Source: an uncultured Spirochaetaceae bacterium (GTDB lineage: Bacteria; Spirochaetota; Spirochaetia; Treponematales; Treponemataceae). Taken from it: a DNA stretch of 42,855 nt. The position numbers and the translations under genes are program-made. Positions 1-7,349 of this stretch are shown in pieces; position 1 is the first letter of the stretch, and every line of letters begins with the position of its first letter. The stretch lies in contig CACZPR010000001.1 in assembly GCA_902783155.1 (NCBI GenBank), forward strand, positions 1 through 42,855, in the 5' to 3' direction. The notes beneath the pieces were generated by a model. That model was given only the letters and a program-made list of their open reading frames with translations, did not search any database and had not been told where the DNA came from.

Positions 1-166
1 AGAGATTTTCATAGAATTCAGTTACGCCCTTAGAGAGATTAAAAAATTTTGCAACTTCAACAAGAATCCCGACCAGTCTTTCTCTTGCAAAGCCTTCGGT
101 GTCAACCAAAACATCAACGAATCTTTCAAACAGGTCATGAAACTGCTCATCTCTTTCGCTTACCAT
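1..166 (-). CDS. 5' part of an unidentified gene, cut by the window edge
   Basis: The minus strand from an ATG at 166 is open to the window edge and gives 55 residues beginning MVSERDEQFHDLFERF and containing VAKFFNLSKGVTEFYEN. An AGGA lies 6 nt before the ATG, so the start looks real. The segment is acidic and helical with no signal peptide or membrane span. I do not recognise the family; it could be the N-terminal region of a larger signalling protein, but that is a guess. The gene continues beyond base 1. Confidence 0.6.
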   Translation of the reverse strand, partial: MVSERDEQFHDLFERFVDVLVDTEGFARERLVGILVEVAKFFNLSKGVTEFYENL

Positions 167-344
167 AGATTCCTGCAAACTCCCTTTCAAACAAGCTTCC
201 CCTCATTTAAAAGGATTTTAACACACAAATTACAGGAACACAAGTTTAATTTAATTTAGCTGGTTTCGCTCCTCAAAAAAAACTCACAAGAGACAATTTT
301 ATTTGTTATTTTTTTTCAGTAGTCAAAATTAACTCTACTTAGCC

Positions 345-1214
345 CTAAATTCGAGTTTTGATTTTCGGATAAGATTTCAGCCTACATTCCAGAATGTAAG
401 CTGAAATGCAACTGACATAATGACGAAAAAGCCCGTCCATACACCTTGCCTGATGATATTCCAAAAAGTAATTCTGTTTTAATACACCCCAGTCAGATTC
501 GATTATGTTGCGTTTTCTTAAATATTCCCATTGCTCACAGGTCATAAGCCTGTTCATATTCTGTCTGGTAGCCGCATAGATGAATCTTCCAGACTGTGCA
601 AGTTTTATAAGTTCCTTAGACTTCTTGAGATAACCTGCATCACAAAAGAAACTTCCTTTCAGATTTTTTGTTACCTGCTCGACCATTTTGCTGTCGTTGA
701 CATTTCCGCTTGTGAACACTACCGATTCCAAAAACCCTTTTTCAGAGCAGACTCCGTGAAGTTTAAAGCCATAAAACCAGCCTTTTGTTGATTTTCCGCG
801 TGAGGCAAACTCTTTCGTCACTTTATGGCTGAATATTCTTCGATTCAGGCAGGTTGATACAGGAGTTGAATCAATAAAATGAAAGCCCGATTCGTTTTTT
901 AATTGATTTTGCAATAATAAAACCTGCATAAATAAAGCAATTACAGGAAATGATTTATTTGACGCTTTCAGAAAGTTTTCATAATTCGGCATTCCTGGAA
1001 TCAAATCCATTGTTTTTATGATTTTATGAAATGCTTTCAGATCCTTGATATGAATTGTAAACCTTAAAAGATTCAGTGATATAACCTGTGTAATTGAAAG
1101 TCTTCTTTTTGGACCTCGCTTTCCGTTCCAGTTTTTAAGAAGAAAAGAAAAATTTTTGTCCTGTTCAACTGCTTTAATAAAATCTTCAACTATGCTATAA
1201 ATTTGATTATACAT
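345..1214 (-). CDS. IS982-family DDE transposase
   Basis: Transposase of 289 aa that would catalyse cut-and-paste movement of the surrounding IS. The DDE residues are visible: D115 in FHFIDSTPV, the second D in FFCDAGYLKK, and E in NIIESDWGVLKQ. The block RRIFSHKVTKEFASRGKS followed by GWFYGFKLH is typical of IS982 transposases. The frame is open upstream to a TTG at 1250, but the ATG at 1214 has a GGA 8 nt away and is the better start. That Shine-Dalgarno sequence lies inside one arm of a 10-bp inverted repeat (1216-1225 with 1260-1269). It is transcribed in the same direction as the GH5 gene immediately upstream, so read-through is expected. The stop lies within the left end of the element. 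Confidence 0.9.
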   Translation of the reverse strand: MYNQIYSIVEDFIKAVEQDKNFSFLLKNWNGKRGPKRRLSITQVISLNLLRFTIHIKDLKAFHKIIKTMDLIPGMPNYENFLKASNKSFPVIALFMQVLLLQNQLKNESGFHFIDSTPVSTCLNRRIFSHKVTKEFASRGKSTKGWFYGFKLHGVCSEKGFLESVVFTSGNVNDSKMVEQVTKNLKGSFFCDAGYLKKSKELIKLAQSGRFIYAATRQNMNRLMTCEQWEYLRKRNIIESDWGVLKQNYFLEYHQARCMDGLFRHYVSCISAYILECRLKSYPKIKTRI

Positions 1215-1215
1215 G

Positions 1216-1269
1216 GGCGTAATCCTTTTTGTTTTTTGTTGTGGTGACAAAGTTTTAAGGGATTACGCC
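1216..1269 (-). promoter_or_regulatory. Hairpin sequestering the transposase Shine-Dalgarno
   Basis: Perfect 10-bp inverted repeat GGCGTAATCC (1216-1225) and GGATTACGCC (1260-1269) separated by 34 nt. In the minus-strand RNA the arm next to the start codon carries the GGA used to translate the transposase. Transcripts entering from the GH5 gene contain both arms and would fold; a transcript starting between the arms would not. Similar hairpins protect IS10 and IS50 from outside transcription. The function here is inferred. Confidence 0.55.
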
Positions 1270-1304
1270 TTTTTTGTAAATTTATCTAAAACTCGAAATT
1301 TGGG

Positions 1305-3152
1305 CTATTTATAATACGCATTCATCATCTCCTGAACAAAATCCGGTTCGTAAAAGCAGATGTTCTTCCGGTCGATTTCGGCATAGGCATTATCGTTGGA
1401 ACCGCAATCCCACCAGAGGACGCTCATACCGTATTTTTTTGCCTCACCCATAAGATGCTTTATCCACTTAACTCGCTCGGTATATGAAATCTCCTGACGT
1501 TTGGTTCCAGTCTCGCCGATTACAACAGGGATTCCTTTTTGCACAAAAGATTTGTTCAATTCAGAAAGACCTTCCGTTATTCCGTTCTCAATGCGCTTGG
1601 CAAAAACCGTGTTCCCCTCGTTCGTCTTCCATTCAGGATATTTGTGGACTGTCAAAATCAGCTTGTCACTTGCACTGTCCGTCGGCATTCTGAAAAGTCC
1701 AAGAGAAAAAATCCCGCGGTCCTCATCCTCGATTTTTGGAAGAACAGTTTCAATGCTCGTACAAAGTCCCGGAATCATCACGAAGCGGTCAGCATTATTT
1801 CCACCGGTCGCACGGATTGCATCAAGGCAAACCTGATTGTACTCATTCAAAATCTCATATTCTGCACGACAAAGCTCACAGTTCCGGTTGTCGCACCAAT
1901 AACCGCCGATTGTCTCTCCGTCCTTTTTGTGCCACGGGATTTTTCGACCAGGATTCCATTCATGTGACTCTCCATTGTGATAGTCACGGGGATTTCTCGG
2001 TTCGTTCATCGTCTCAAAAATCAGATGCTCGTCATATCCATTATTAAAAGCTGTCGCTATCTGAGTCCAAATCGCATGAAGAAATCTTTTTGACTCTTCC
2101 TTGTCCCGCTGATTCGTGCTCACAATATAACCGTCAGCATAACCAAGCGGATAAGGCATCCTTCGCGTAAGATATTCGTTTTCTTTTCCAGCCTGGGTTC
2201 TATGAGCTGTCGTCTGATCCCCATGCACTGAATGATGCTCGTTCAAAATCACATAATAACCGGCAGCCAAAGCCATATCGACAGTTTTTTTCACGCGAGC
2301 CATCCAATCCGGATCAATCGTATAATTTCCGTCGATTATGTGGGCAAACCAGGTAACTGGAATCCTGATTGATTTATAACCATTTTGAAAAGCAAAATCC
2401 AAAACCTCACGGGTTGTCTCTGTTTTTTCCCAATCAAACTCAGCCTCAATTCCACGCTCCCAATAGTTTTCAAGCCAACCGAAAGCATGTGCGTCAAAAG
2501 TGTTTCCGAGATTCCAACCGACTCCCATTTTTTTCACAAGATTGATTGCGGAAATTGATTTGTTTATTGATTTGTGACCGGAATCAACAACAGCGGAAGA
2601 AAGAATTTTATTTTGCGTAAAACAGATAGAGTTGATTTTATACGCCATTGGATTTTCAGTCGTACACCAGATTTGAACTTCCGCGACTGATTTTTTGCTG
2701 TCCTTTTCCAGACGATAATACTGCACATTTCTTTTCCGCTCGCACAGTTGATAGCTTGTCGTCCCATCCGAATACTTAACCAAAAGTCTGAACGGCTGAT
2801 TCGTCGCCCCACCTTCATCAACAGGCTCATAATCAATGCGCACATAACGGTAATTGGACGCATCAAATTTATCACACTTTATGGCCGCCGCTTTCCACTG
2901 TGTCGTCAGATTCAGAACATGGGTATCTGTATTGTAGGTTCCATAAGGATTTCCGTTTGAGTCCTTCCACACTTTGATATTTGAGAGCTCAAGAAAAACA
3001 TCGTCCGCCACCGAAGTGACAGGATCCTCCGGCTGAACAAAAGCCTTTTCAATTCCACCGTCCTGACCATCATCAGTAGACACCGAGCAGGAGATCAAAA
3101 GAAAAAAACAAAACGCAAGACACACAGATTTTTTCAAAACATCAAATGACAT
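1305..3152 (-). CDS. Secreted lipoprotein GH5 endoglucanase with N-terminal beta-sandwich domain
   Basis: Predicted 615-aa plant-polysaccharide hydrolase (beta-1,4-glucanase type). The start at 3152 is chosen because GGGAGG lies just upstream and the N-terminus is then a lipoprotein signal ending in LLISC, so the enzyme is probably lipid-anchored at the surface. Residues about 50-180 form a beta-rich module that looks like a carbohydrate-binding domain of unclear family. The GH5 catalytic domain (about 205 to the end) has GVGWNLGNTFDA, SIRIPVTW, NEHH, the acid/base E384 in ETMNEP, HKYPEW, and the nucleophile E547 in VVIGETG; the overall pattern suggests subfamily 4. The last codons read NAYYK and the TAG stop spans the IS982 boundary. 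Without the element the flanks would join to AAA TAA, so the protein is probably full length. Confidence 0.88.
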   Translation of the reverse strand: MSFDVLKKSVCLAFCFFLLISCSVSTDDGQDGGIEKAFVQPEDPVTSVADDVFLELSNIKVWKDSNGNPYGTYNTDTHVLNLTTQWKAAAIKCDKFDASNYRYVRIDYEPVDEGGATNQPFRLLVKYSDGTTSYQLCERKRNVQYYRLEKDSKKSVAEVQIWCTTENPMAYKINSICFTQNKILSSAVVDSGHKSINKSISAINLVKKMGVGWNLGNTFDAHAFGWLENYWERGIEAEFDWEKTETTREVLDFAFQNGYKSIRIPVTWFAHIIDGNYTIDPDWMARVKKTVDMALAAGYYVILNEHHSVHGDQTTAHRTQAGKENEYLTRRMPYPLGYADGYIVSTNQRDKEESKRFLHAIWTQIATAFNNGYDEHLIFETMNEPRNPRDYHNGESHEWNPGRKIPWHKKDGETIGGYWCDNRNCELCRAEYEILNEYNQVCLDAIRATGGNNADRFVMIPGLCTSIETVLPKIEDEDRGIFSLGLFRMPTDSASDKLILTVHKYPEWKTNEGNTVFAKRIENGITEGLSELNKSFVQKGIPVVIGETGTKRQEISYTERVKWIKHLMGEAKKYGMSVLWWDCGSNDNAYAEIDRKNICFYEPDFVQEMMNAYYK

Positions 3153-3255
3153 CCAGACCTCCCTTTCAATTAAGGATAACACAAAATCATCAAACACGCT
3201 ACATTGGCCTAACAAATTGATTACAATCGCCCTACCCAATACGCAAACTTAGTGA

Positions 3256-3261
3256 TATAAT
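3256..3261 (+). promoter_or_regulatory. -10 box of a probable leaderless promoter (ZIP gene)
   Basis: TATAAT lies exactly 6 nt before the ATG at 3268 and no Shine-Dalgarno sequence is present. Transcription would start at or next to the A of the ATG. No good -35 hexamer is visible at the normal distance. Confidence 0.55.
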
Positions 3262-3267
3262 CAAAGC

Positions 3268-4044
3268 ATGAACATTCTTTATGGACTTTTAATTCCTTTT
3301 CTTGGAACAACTTTAGGTGCGGCATGCGTATTCTTTTTGAAAAAGGATTTGAGCGCGAGACTTCAAAAGACTCTGCTCGGTTTTGCATCCGGCGTTATGG
3401 TTGCGGCTTCGGTCTGGTCGCTTTTGATTCCCGCAATCGAAGAATCACAGTCGATGGGAAAATTTGCTTTTGTCCCAGCGGCGGTCGGTCTTGCACTGGG
3501 ATTCCTGTTCCTTCTGCTTTTGGATTCGATAATTCCTCACCTGCACGTCAACTCTGAAAAACCGGAGGGCGTAAAATCAAAACTAAAAAACACAACCATG
3601 CTCTGTCTTGCCGTAACTCTCCACAATATCCCTGAGGGAATGGCTGTCGGAGTTGTCCTTGCCGGTCTCGCATCTGCCAATTCTGGAATCTCGTCGGCGG
3701 GTGCGCTTGCTCTTTCAATAGGAATTGCGATACAGAATTTCCCGGAGGGCGCAATCATTTCAATGCCGCTTGCAGGAAACGGAAACGGAAAGTGGAAATC
3801 GTTCTTGTACGGAACATTGAGCGGAATAGTCGAGCCGATTGCGGGAGCCATAACCATTTTGCTTGCCGGAAACATTTTGACCGTCCTGCCATACCTGCTT
3901 TCGTTCGCCGCGGGTGCAATGTTTTATGTCGTAGTCGAAGAACTGATTCCCGAAATGTCCGAAGGTGAACACTCAAATCTGGGGCCGCTTGGTTTTGCCG
4001 GTGGATTTATCCTGATGATGATTCTGGATGTTGCGCTGGGATAA
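3268..4044 (+). CDS. ZIP-family divalent metal transporter
   Basis: Inner-membrane ZIP (ZupT/GufA-like) permease of 258 aa, expected to import Zn2+ or related divalent ions. The two signature helices are clear: HNIPEGMAVGV (TM4, about residues 118-128) and QNFPEGAIISMPL (TM5, about 157-169), whose His, Asn and Glu form the metal site. About eight hydrophobic segments are present. A short loop contains LHVNSEKPEG instead of the long His-rich loop of eukaryotic members. It diverges from the GH5 gene. The ATG follows a TATAAT by 6 nt with no Shine-Dalgarno sequence. It is separate from the znu operon at 35-40 kb, and I see no Fur/Zur-like box upstream. Confidence 0.92.
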   Translation: MNILYGLLIPFLGTTLGAACVFFLKKDLSARLQKTLLGFASGVMVAASVWSLLIPAIEESQSMGKFAFVPAAVGLALGFLFLLLLDSIIPHLHVNSEKPEGVKSKLKNTTMLCLAVTLHNIPEGMAVGVVLAGLASANSGISSAGALALSIGIAIQNFPEGAIISMPLAGNGNGKWKSFLYGTLSGIVEPIAGAITILLAGNILTVLPYLLSFAAGAMFYVVVEELIPEMSEGEHSNLGPLGFAGGFILMMILDVALG

Positions 4045-4076
4045 ATCTTCATATTCAACATTTCCAAAATCCGTGC

Positions 4077-4082
4077 TATAAT
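4077..4082 (+). promoter_or_regulatory. -10 box of a probable leaderless promoter (AAA-S49 operon)
   Basis: TATAAT is 6 nt before the ATG at 4089, the same spacing as in the ZIP gene, again with no Shine-Dalgarno sequence. A weak -35 (TCAACA at 4055-4060) lies 16 nt upstream. Confidence 0.55.
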
Positions 4083-4088
4083 GATTTT

Positions 4089-5261
4089 ATGTCAAACAGA
4101 TTAAAAATCAAATCAAACAAAAAAATAAGCGTTTTTCCGTTCGTGCTGATTGCGCTGGTTCTTGTTCTTGGCTTTGTGTTTTTCGGCGACGGGCTTTTTG
4201 AAGGAAAAGCAGCGGAGGAATCCTACAAGAGTTTTTACGAGCAGGTCGGGCAGGGAAAAATTGAGTCTGTAAAAATCAGCAGCGGCAAAATCAAGTACAC
4301 GAAAATCGGATCGGAAGAAAAATTTCAGACCGAAAATCCACAGTCGCCCACTTTACAGGAATATCTTCTATTAAATAATGTTTCCGTTAAAATTGAAGAG
4401 GATTTTTCGCAAATCTTTTCAAACATAATGGACATTGTTTTCTACCTGATTCTGGCTCTGGTCGTTTTCTTTGTGTTCCGCAAATTCATTTCGCCAAACA
4501 CATTCAAATCTGTCCGTCGTACCGGGGTGACTTTTGATGATGTCGTCGGCATGGATTCTCTGAAGCACGACATGAAGCAGGTCATGGACATTATGAAGCA
4601 TCCTGTCGAATATGCAAAAAAGGGAATCCGTATGCCAAAGGGCATTTTGCTTGAAGGTGCACCTGGAAACGGTAAGACACTTTTCGCAAAGGCACTCGCC
4701 GGTGAATCCAAGGTCAACTTCATTCCGGCAAAGGCAACTGATTTTGAAAGCATGTTCATGGCAATCGGACCTCTGAAAGTGAAACTTCTTTTTAAAAAGG
4801 CAAGGCGAAAGGCACCGTGCATTGTTTTTATTGACGAGTTTGACGGTATCGGTACAAGGCGAAACTATTCCGGCTCGGCGATTGAAACTGAAAACACAAG
4901 GATTGTCACTGCACTTTTGAATGAGCTGGACGGATTTGAACCGACCAACGGCGTTTTGGTTTTGGCGGCGACCAACAGCATTTCGGCACTGGACGAGGCA
5001 CTTATCCGGCCGGGTAGATTTGATTCAAGAGTCTCTGTTCCATATCCAGATGAAAAAGCGAGGGTACAGCTTGTCAAAATGTACACAGAAGGAAAAAATC
5101 TTGAAGCTGATTGCACATCGGAAATCCTTGCAAAAAAATTCGCCGGTTTCAGCTGTGCAAAAATCGAGTCGGTCTTGAACAAAAGCTCGCTGATTTCAAA
5201 TCAAAAAGGAAAATCAAGCATAGGGATTTCGGAAATCGAATCCGCGATGAAAGAACTTTAA
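4089..5261 (+). CDS. FtsH-like membrane AAA ATPase lacking the M41 protease domain
   Basis: A 390-aa protein with FtsH architecture up to the end of the ATPase: TM1 (about 15-32), an extracytoplasmic FtsH_ext-like domain (about 40-112), TM2 (about 115-131), then an AAA domain. Walker A is GAPGNGKT (190-197), Walker B FIDE (247-250), the pore loop MFMAIG (about 222-227, where FtsH has FVGVG), and the second region of homology contains ATN and IRPGRFD with both arginine fingers. The chain ends at 390, about where the zinc metalloprotease domain would begin; HEXXH is absent. It therefore looks like an unfoldase or translocase without its own peptidase. An S49 peptidase gene follows by 26 nt, suggesting a two-protein AAA protease (inference). 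True FtsH is presumably encoded elsewhere. Confidence 0.88.
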   Translation: MSNRLKIKSNKKISVFPFVLIALVLVLGFVFFGDGLFEGKAAEESYKSFYEQVGQGKIESVKISSGKIKYTKIGSEEKFQTENPQSPTLQEYLLLNNVSVKIEEDFSQIFSNIMDIVFYLILALVVFFVFRKFISPNTFKSVRRTGVTFDDVVGMDSLKHDMKQVMDIMKHPVEYAKKGIRMPKGILLEGAPGNGKTLFAKALAGESKVNFIPAKATDFESMFMAIGPLKVKLLFKKARRKAPCIVFIDEFDGIGTRRNYSGSAIETENTRIVTALLNELDGFEPTNGVLVLAATNSISALDEALIRPGRFDSRVSVPYPDEKARVQLVKMYTEGKNLEADCTSEILAKKFAGFSCAKIESVLNKSSLISNQKGKSSIGISEIESAMKEL

Positions 5262-5287
5262 CCAAATCAATATACAGGAGCCGTAAA

Positions 5288-6118
5288 ATGGGAAAAAAGA
5301 TTGCAAAAATCTACATAGAAGGCACTATCGAAAAGAAAAACGCAAACTACAATCAGGAATGGCTTTTAAAGACAATCAAGGCAGTCACCGACAGCAAAAA
5401 ATATGCGGCCCTTGTGGTCTACATCAACTCTCCGGGTGGGGCTGTCTATGAGTCCGACGAGGTTTATCTTGCGCTCAAAAAGTTCCACGAAAAAACCAAG
5501 CGTCCGGTCTACGCATACTTTGCATCCCTTGCGGCAAGCGGCGGATATTATATCGGATGTGGGGCGGACAAAATCTTTGCGAACAGAAACACTTTGACGG
5601 GTTCCATCGGCGTAATCTCCGGTCGATTTGTTGATTTGAGCGTGCTGATGAAGCGGTACGGAATCAAGTCCGAGATAATCCACGCGGGTAAAAACAAGAC
5701 CATGGGCACTGTCACGGAGCCGGCAACAAAAGAGCAGAAGGCAATCATGCAGTCCATTGCGGATGAATGTTACGACCAGTTCACGTCGCTGGTGGCAGAA
5801 AGCAGAAAGATTCCGATTGCGAATGTAAAAAAACTTGCGGACGGAAGAATCTACACGGCAAAACAGGCAAAGGAGCTTGGACTTGTTGATGAAATTGCAA
5901 GTTTCGACGACTGCATCAAATCAATCAGCAGGGAGATTTTCAAAAAAGAAGATTTCGAAGCCCCGGTCAAGGAGTTCAAATACAAAAAGAAGAGCTCCCC
6001 GCTGAGCAGTTTCTTGAAAAACGCAGGCTCGCAGGACAGCACTCTTTTAAAAATCGGAGAGGAAATTTTAGGGAGGACAGTTCCGTTCCCTGCTTTTTAT
6101 TGGGACGGGCAGTTTTAA
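5288..6118 (+). CDS. S49 (SppA-like) serine peptidase without signal or membrane anchor
   Basis: A 276-aa S49-family Ser/Lys peptidase. The nucleophile is S84 in LAASGGYYIG, the general base is probably K137 in HAGKNKTMG (53 residues on, close to the 52 of Bacillus SppA), and INSPGG forms the oxyanion region. Unlike SppA, it starts MGKKIAKIYIEGTI directly at the first strand of the fold with no transmembrane segment, so it should be soluble. ATG 5288 has AGGAG 8 nt upstream and is preferred over an open frame reaching back to 5111 inside the AAA gene. Its only close partner is the protease-less FtsH-like ATPase, suggesting that the ATPase feeds it substrates at the membrane. Alternatively it is an independent cytosolic peptidase like Bacillus SppA-type proteins. 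Confidence 0.88.
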   Translation: MGKKIAKIYIEGTIEKKNANYNQEWLLKTIKAVTDSKKYAALVVYINSPGGAVYESDEVYLALKKFHEKTKRPVYAYFASLAASGGYYIGCGADKIFANRNTLTGSIGVISGRFVDLSVLMKRYGIKSEIIHAGKNKTMGTVTEPATKEQKAIMQSIADECYDQFTSLVAESRKIPIANVKKLADGRIYTAKQAKELGLVDEIASFDDCIKSISREIFKKEDFEAPVKEFKYKKKSSPLSSFLKNAGSQDSTLLKIGEEILGRTVPFPAFYWDGQF

Positions 6119-6124
6119 AACCTA

Positions 6125-7138
6125 TCAGTTTTTTTTCTGAGCCTTGCGTCCTTTTTTTATCTTTCGCTCAACAGCAGTAAAGATGGCCGGGTATAATCCT
6201 ACCACAAAGAAATAAGGCAGGGCATTTTTTATCATGCAATAGACGTGGTAAGACGGGATGTGCGGTTTAATCAAGGCAGAAAATCCATAATAGATTATGC
6301 ACACACCCGCCGTGCCGAAAACAATTCTCAGGATTTTTTGCCACACCGGACATTCTGTGTCAAATTTGACCCAGCGTTTTTCAATGAACCAGCCCCACAA
6401 AAGAGCAAGGAAAGAAGCTGCGGCACTAAAATAGTCGCTCTGCATTTTATATGGATCCACAACAAGGTTTCCGTCAACAAAATCAAGCGGATAAGGTTTA
6501 AACCGAATGAACAGGCTGGCGGCAACAACGATTATGGTTCCTGTCACCACTATCAACAGATCGCGGTTCTTTTTTCCTTTTTCCGCACCACGGGCTTCCC
6601 ATGAAAGAAGAAGATTTGTAAGGCAGATAAAAATAAGTCCCACGGACAAACCGACTATGACATCCTGAGGAGTATGGACGCTCAAAAAATTCCTTGAAAA
6701 AGCGACAAGGGCAACAATCAGCAGACAAATCACCACAGCCCAAGCCCAGGTATGCTTTTTTTGCGCGCGGTCTTTTTTGAAAAGCTGATATCCCAGTGCA
6801 CCGTATTCGCTCATCACGTTCTGGCTATGTCCGCTTGGGAAAGAATAACCGGTTGCTCCTTCCAGAGCCCTTTGCGGCGGCTTGATACGAGAGTCCCGGA
6901 TCCACGGACGGTAAACGCAGGCACAGTTTTTTATCACGTTGTTGACAAAATTGCCGCCTAACTGTGAAAAGAGAAGAGAAAATCCCATACGCTTTTCCAC
7001 GCACCAATAGATTGAAGCCATCAAAAGAATGGTAAGAGGATTAAAAGGAATGTCCGTAAGCGTAGAAAAAATGTTTTCAACTACGGGACCGGCCTTTTCA
7101 CGAAGTCCTTGCAACCATAAAAGATATGTAATGTCCAT
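6125..7138 (-). CDS. PAP2-superfamily membrane phosphatase
   Basis: A 337-aa integral membrane lipid phosphatase-like protein. The three-part acid phosphatase signature is complete: KNCACVYRPWIRD (K-x6-RP), SFPSGHSQN (PSGH) and FSRNFLSVHTPQDV (SR-x5-H). About eight hydrophobic segments surround it and the tail is Lys-rich. Substrates are probably undecaprenyl pyrophosphate or phosphatidate, which cannot be told apart by sequence alone. It converges on the S49 gene with a 6-nt gap. The ATG has no usable Shine-Dalgarno sequence; a promoter (-35 TTGCAA, 17 nt, -10 TAAGAT) ends 5 nt before it, so the mRNA is probably leaderless. Confidence 0.88.
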   Translation of the reverse strand: MDITYLLWLQGLREKAGPVVENIFSTLTDIPFNPLTILLMASIYWCVEKRMGFSLLFSQLGGNFVNNVIKNCACVYRPWIRDSRIKPPQRALEGATGYSFPSGHSQNVMSEYGALGYQLFKKDRAQKKHTWAWAVVICLLIVALVAFSRNFLSVHTPQDVIVGLSVGLIFICLTNLLLSWEARGAEKGKKNRDLLIVVTGTIIVVAASLFIRFKPYPLDFVDGNLVVDPYKMQSDYFSAAASFLALLWGWFIEKRWVKFDTECPVWQKILRIVFGTAGVCIIYYGFSALIKPHIPSYHVYCMIKNALPYFFVVGLYPAIFTAVERKIKKGRKAQKKN

Positions 7139-7143
7139 GCCTT

Positions 7144-7172
7144 ATCTTAAATCTAAAATAAGAAATTTGCAA
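7144..7172 (-). promoter_or_regulatory. Promoter of the PAP2 gene, probably leaderless
   Basis: On the minus strand TTGCAA (7167-7172), a 17-nt spacer and TAAGAT (7144-7149), then 5 nt to the ATG at 7138. Confidence 0.45.
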
Positions 7173-7290
7173 ATTTGAAAAAATGACAGCGAACAAAATC
7201 GTTATGCAACATGTTTAAAAAAAATTTTGTGATTGAACCAAAATTTACTAAACTTTTTTATCAATTCCATATTAAAATTCTTCAATAACG

Positions 7291-7319
7291 TTGACCCATA
7301 AAAAATTTAACGATATACT
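7291..7319 (+). promoter_or_regulatory. Promoter of ppdK
   Basis: TTGACC (7291-7296), 17-nt spacer, TATACT (7314-7319). The leader is about 24 nt and carries GGAGG 7 nt before the ATG at 7350. This is a conventional sigma-70 promoter, in contrast to the leaderless ones nearby. Confidence 0.7.
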
Positions 7320-7349
7320 ATTTTCTACATATATATATGGAGGACATTA

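Larger units (their letters stand above)
341..1306 (-). mobile_element. IS982-family insertion sequence
   Basis: A 966-bp element bounded by imperfect 19-bp terminal inverted repeats. The left repeat (341-359) reads AGCCCTAAATTCGAGTTTT and the right repeat (1288-1306) reads as its inverse with two mismatches. It holds one transposase gene on the minus strand that nearly fills it, as is usual for IS982 elements of about 1 kb. I could not find a clear target duplication in the flanks. The right tip supplies part of the stop codon of the GH5 gene. The transposase frame is intact, so the copy may be active. Confidence 0.88.
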
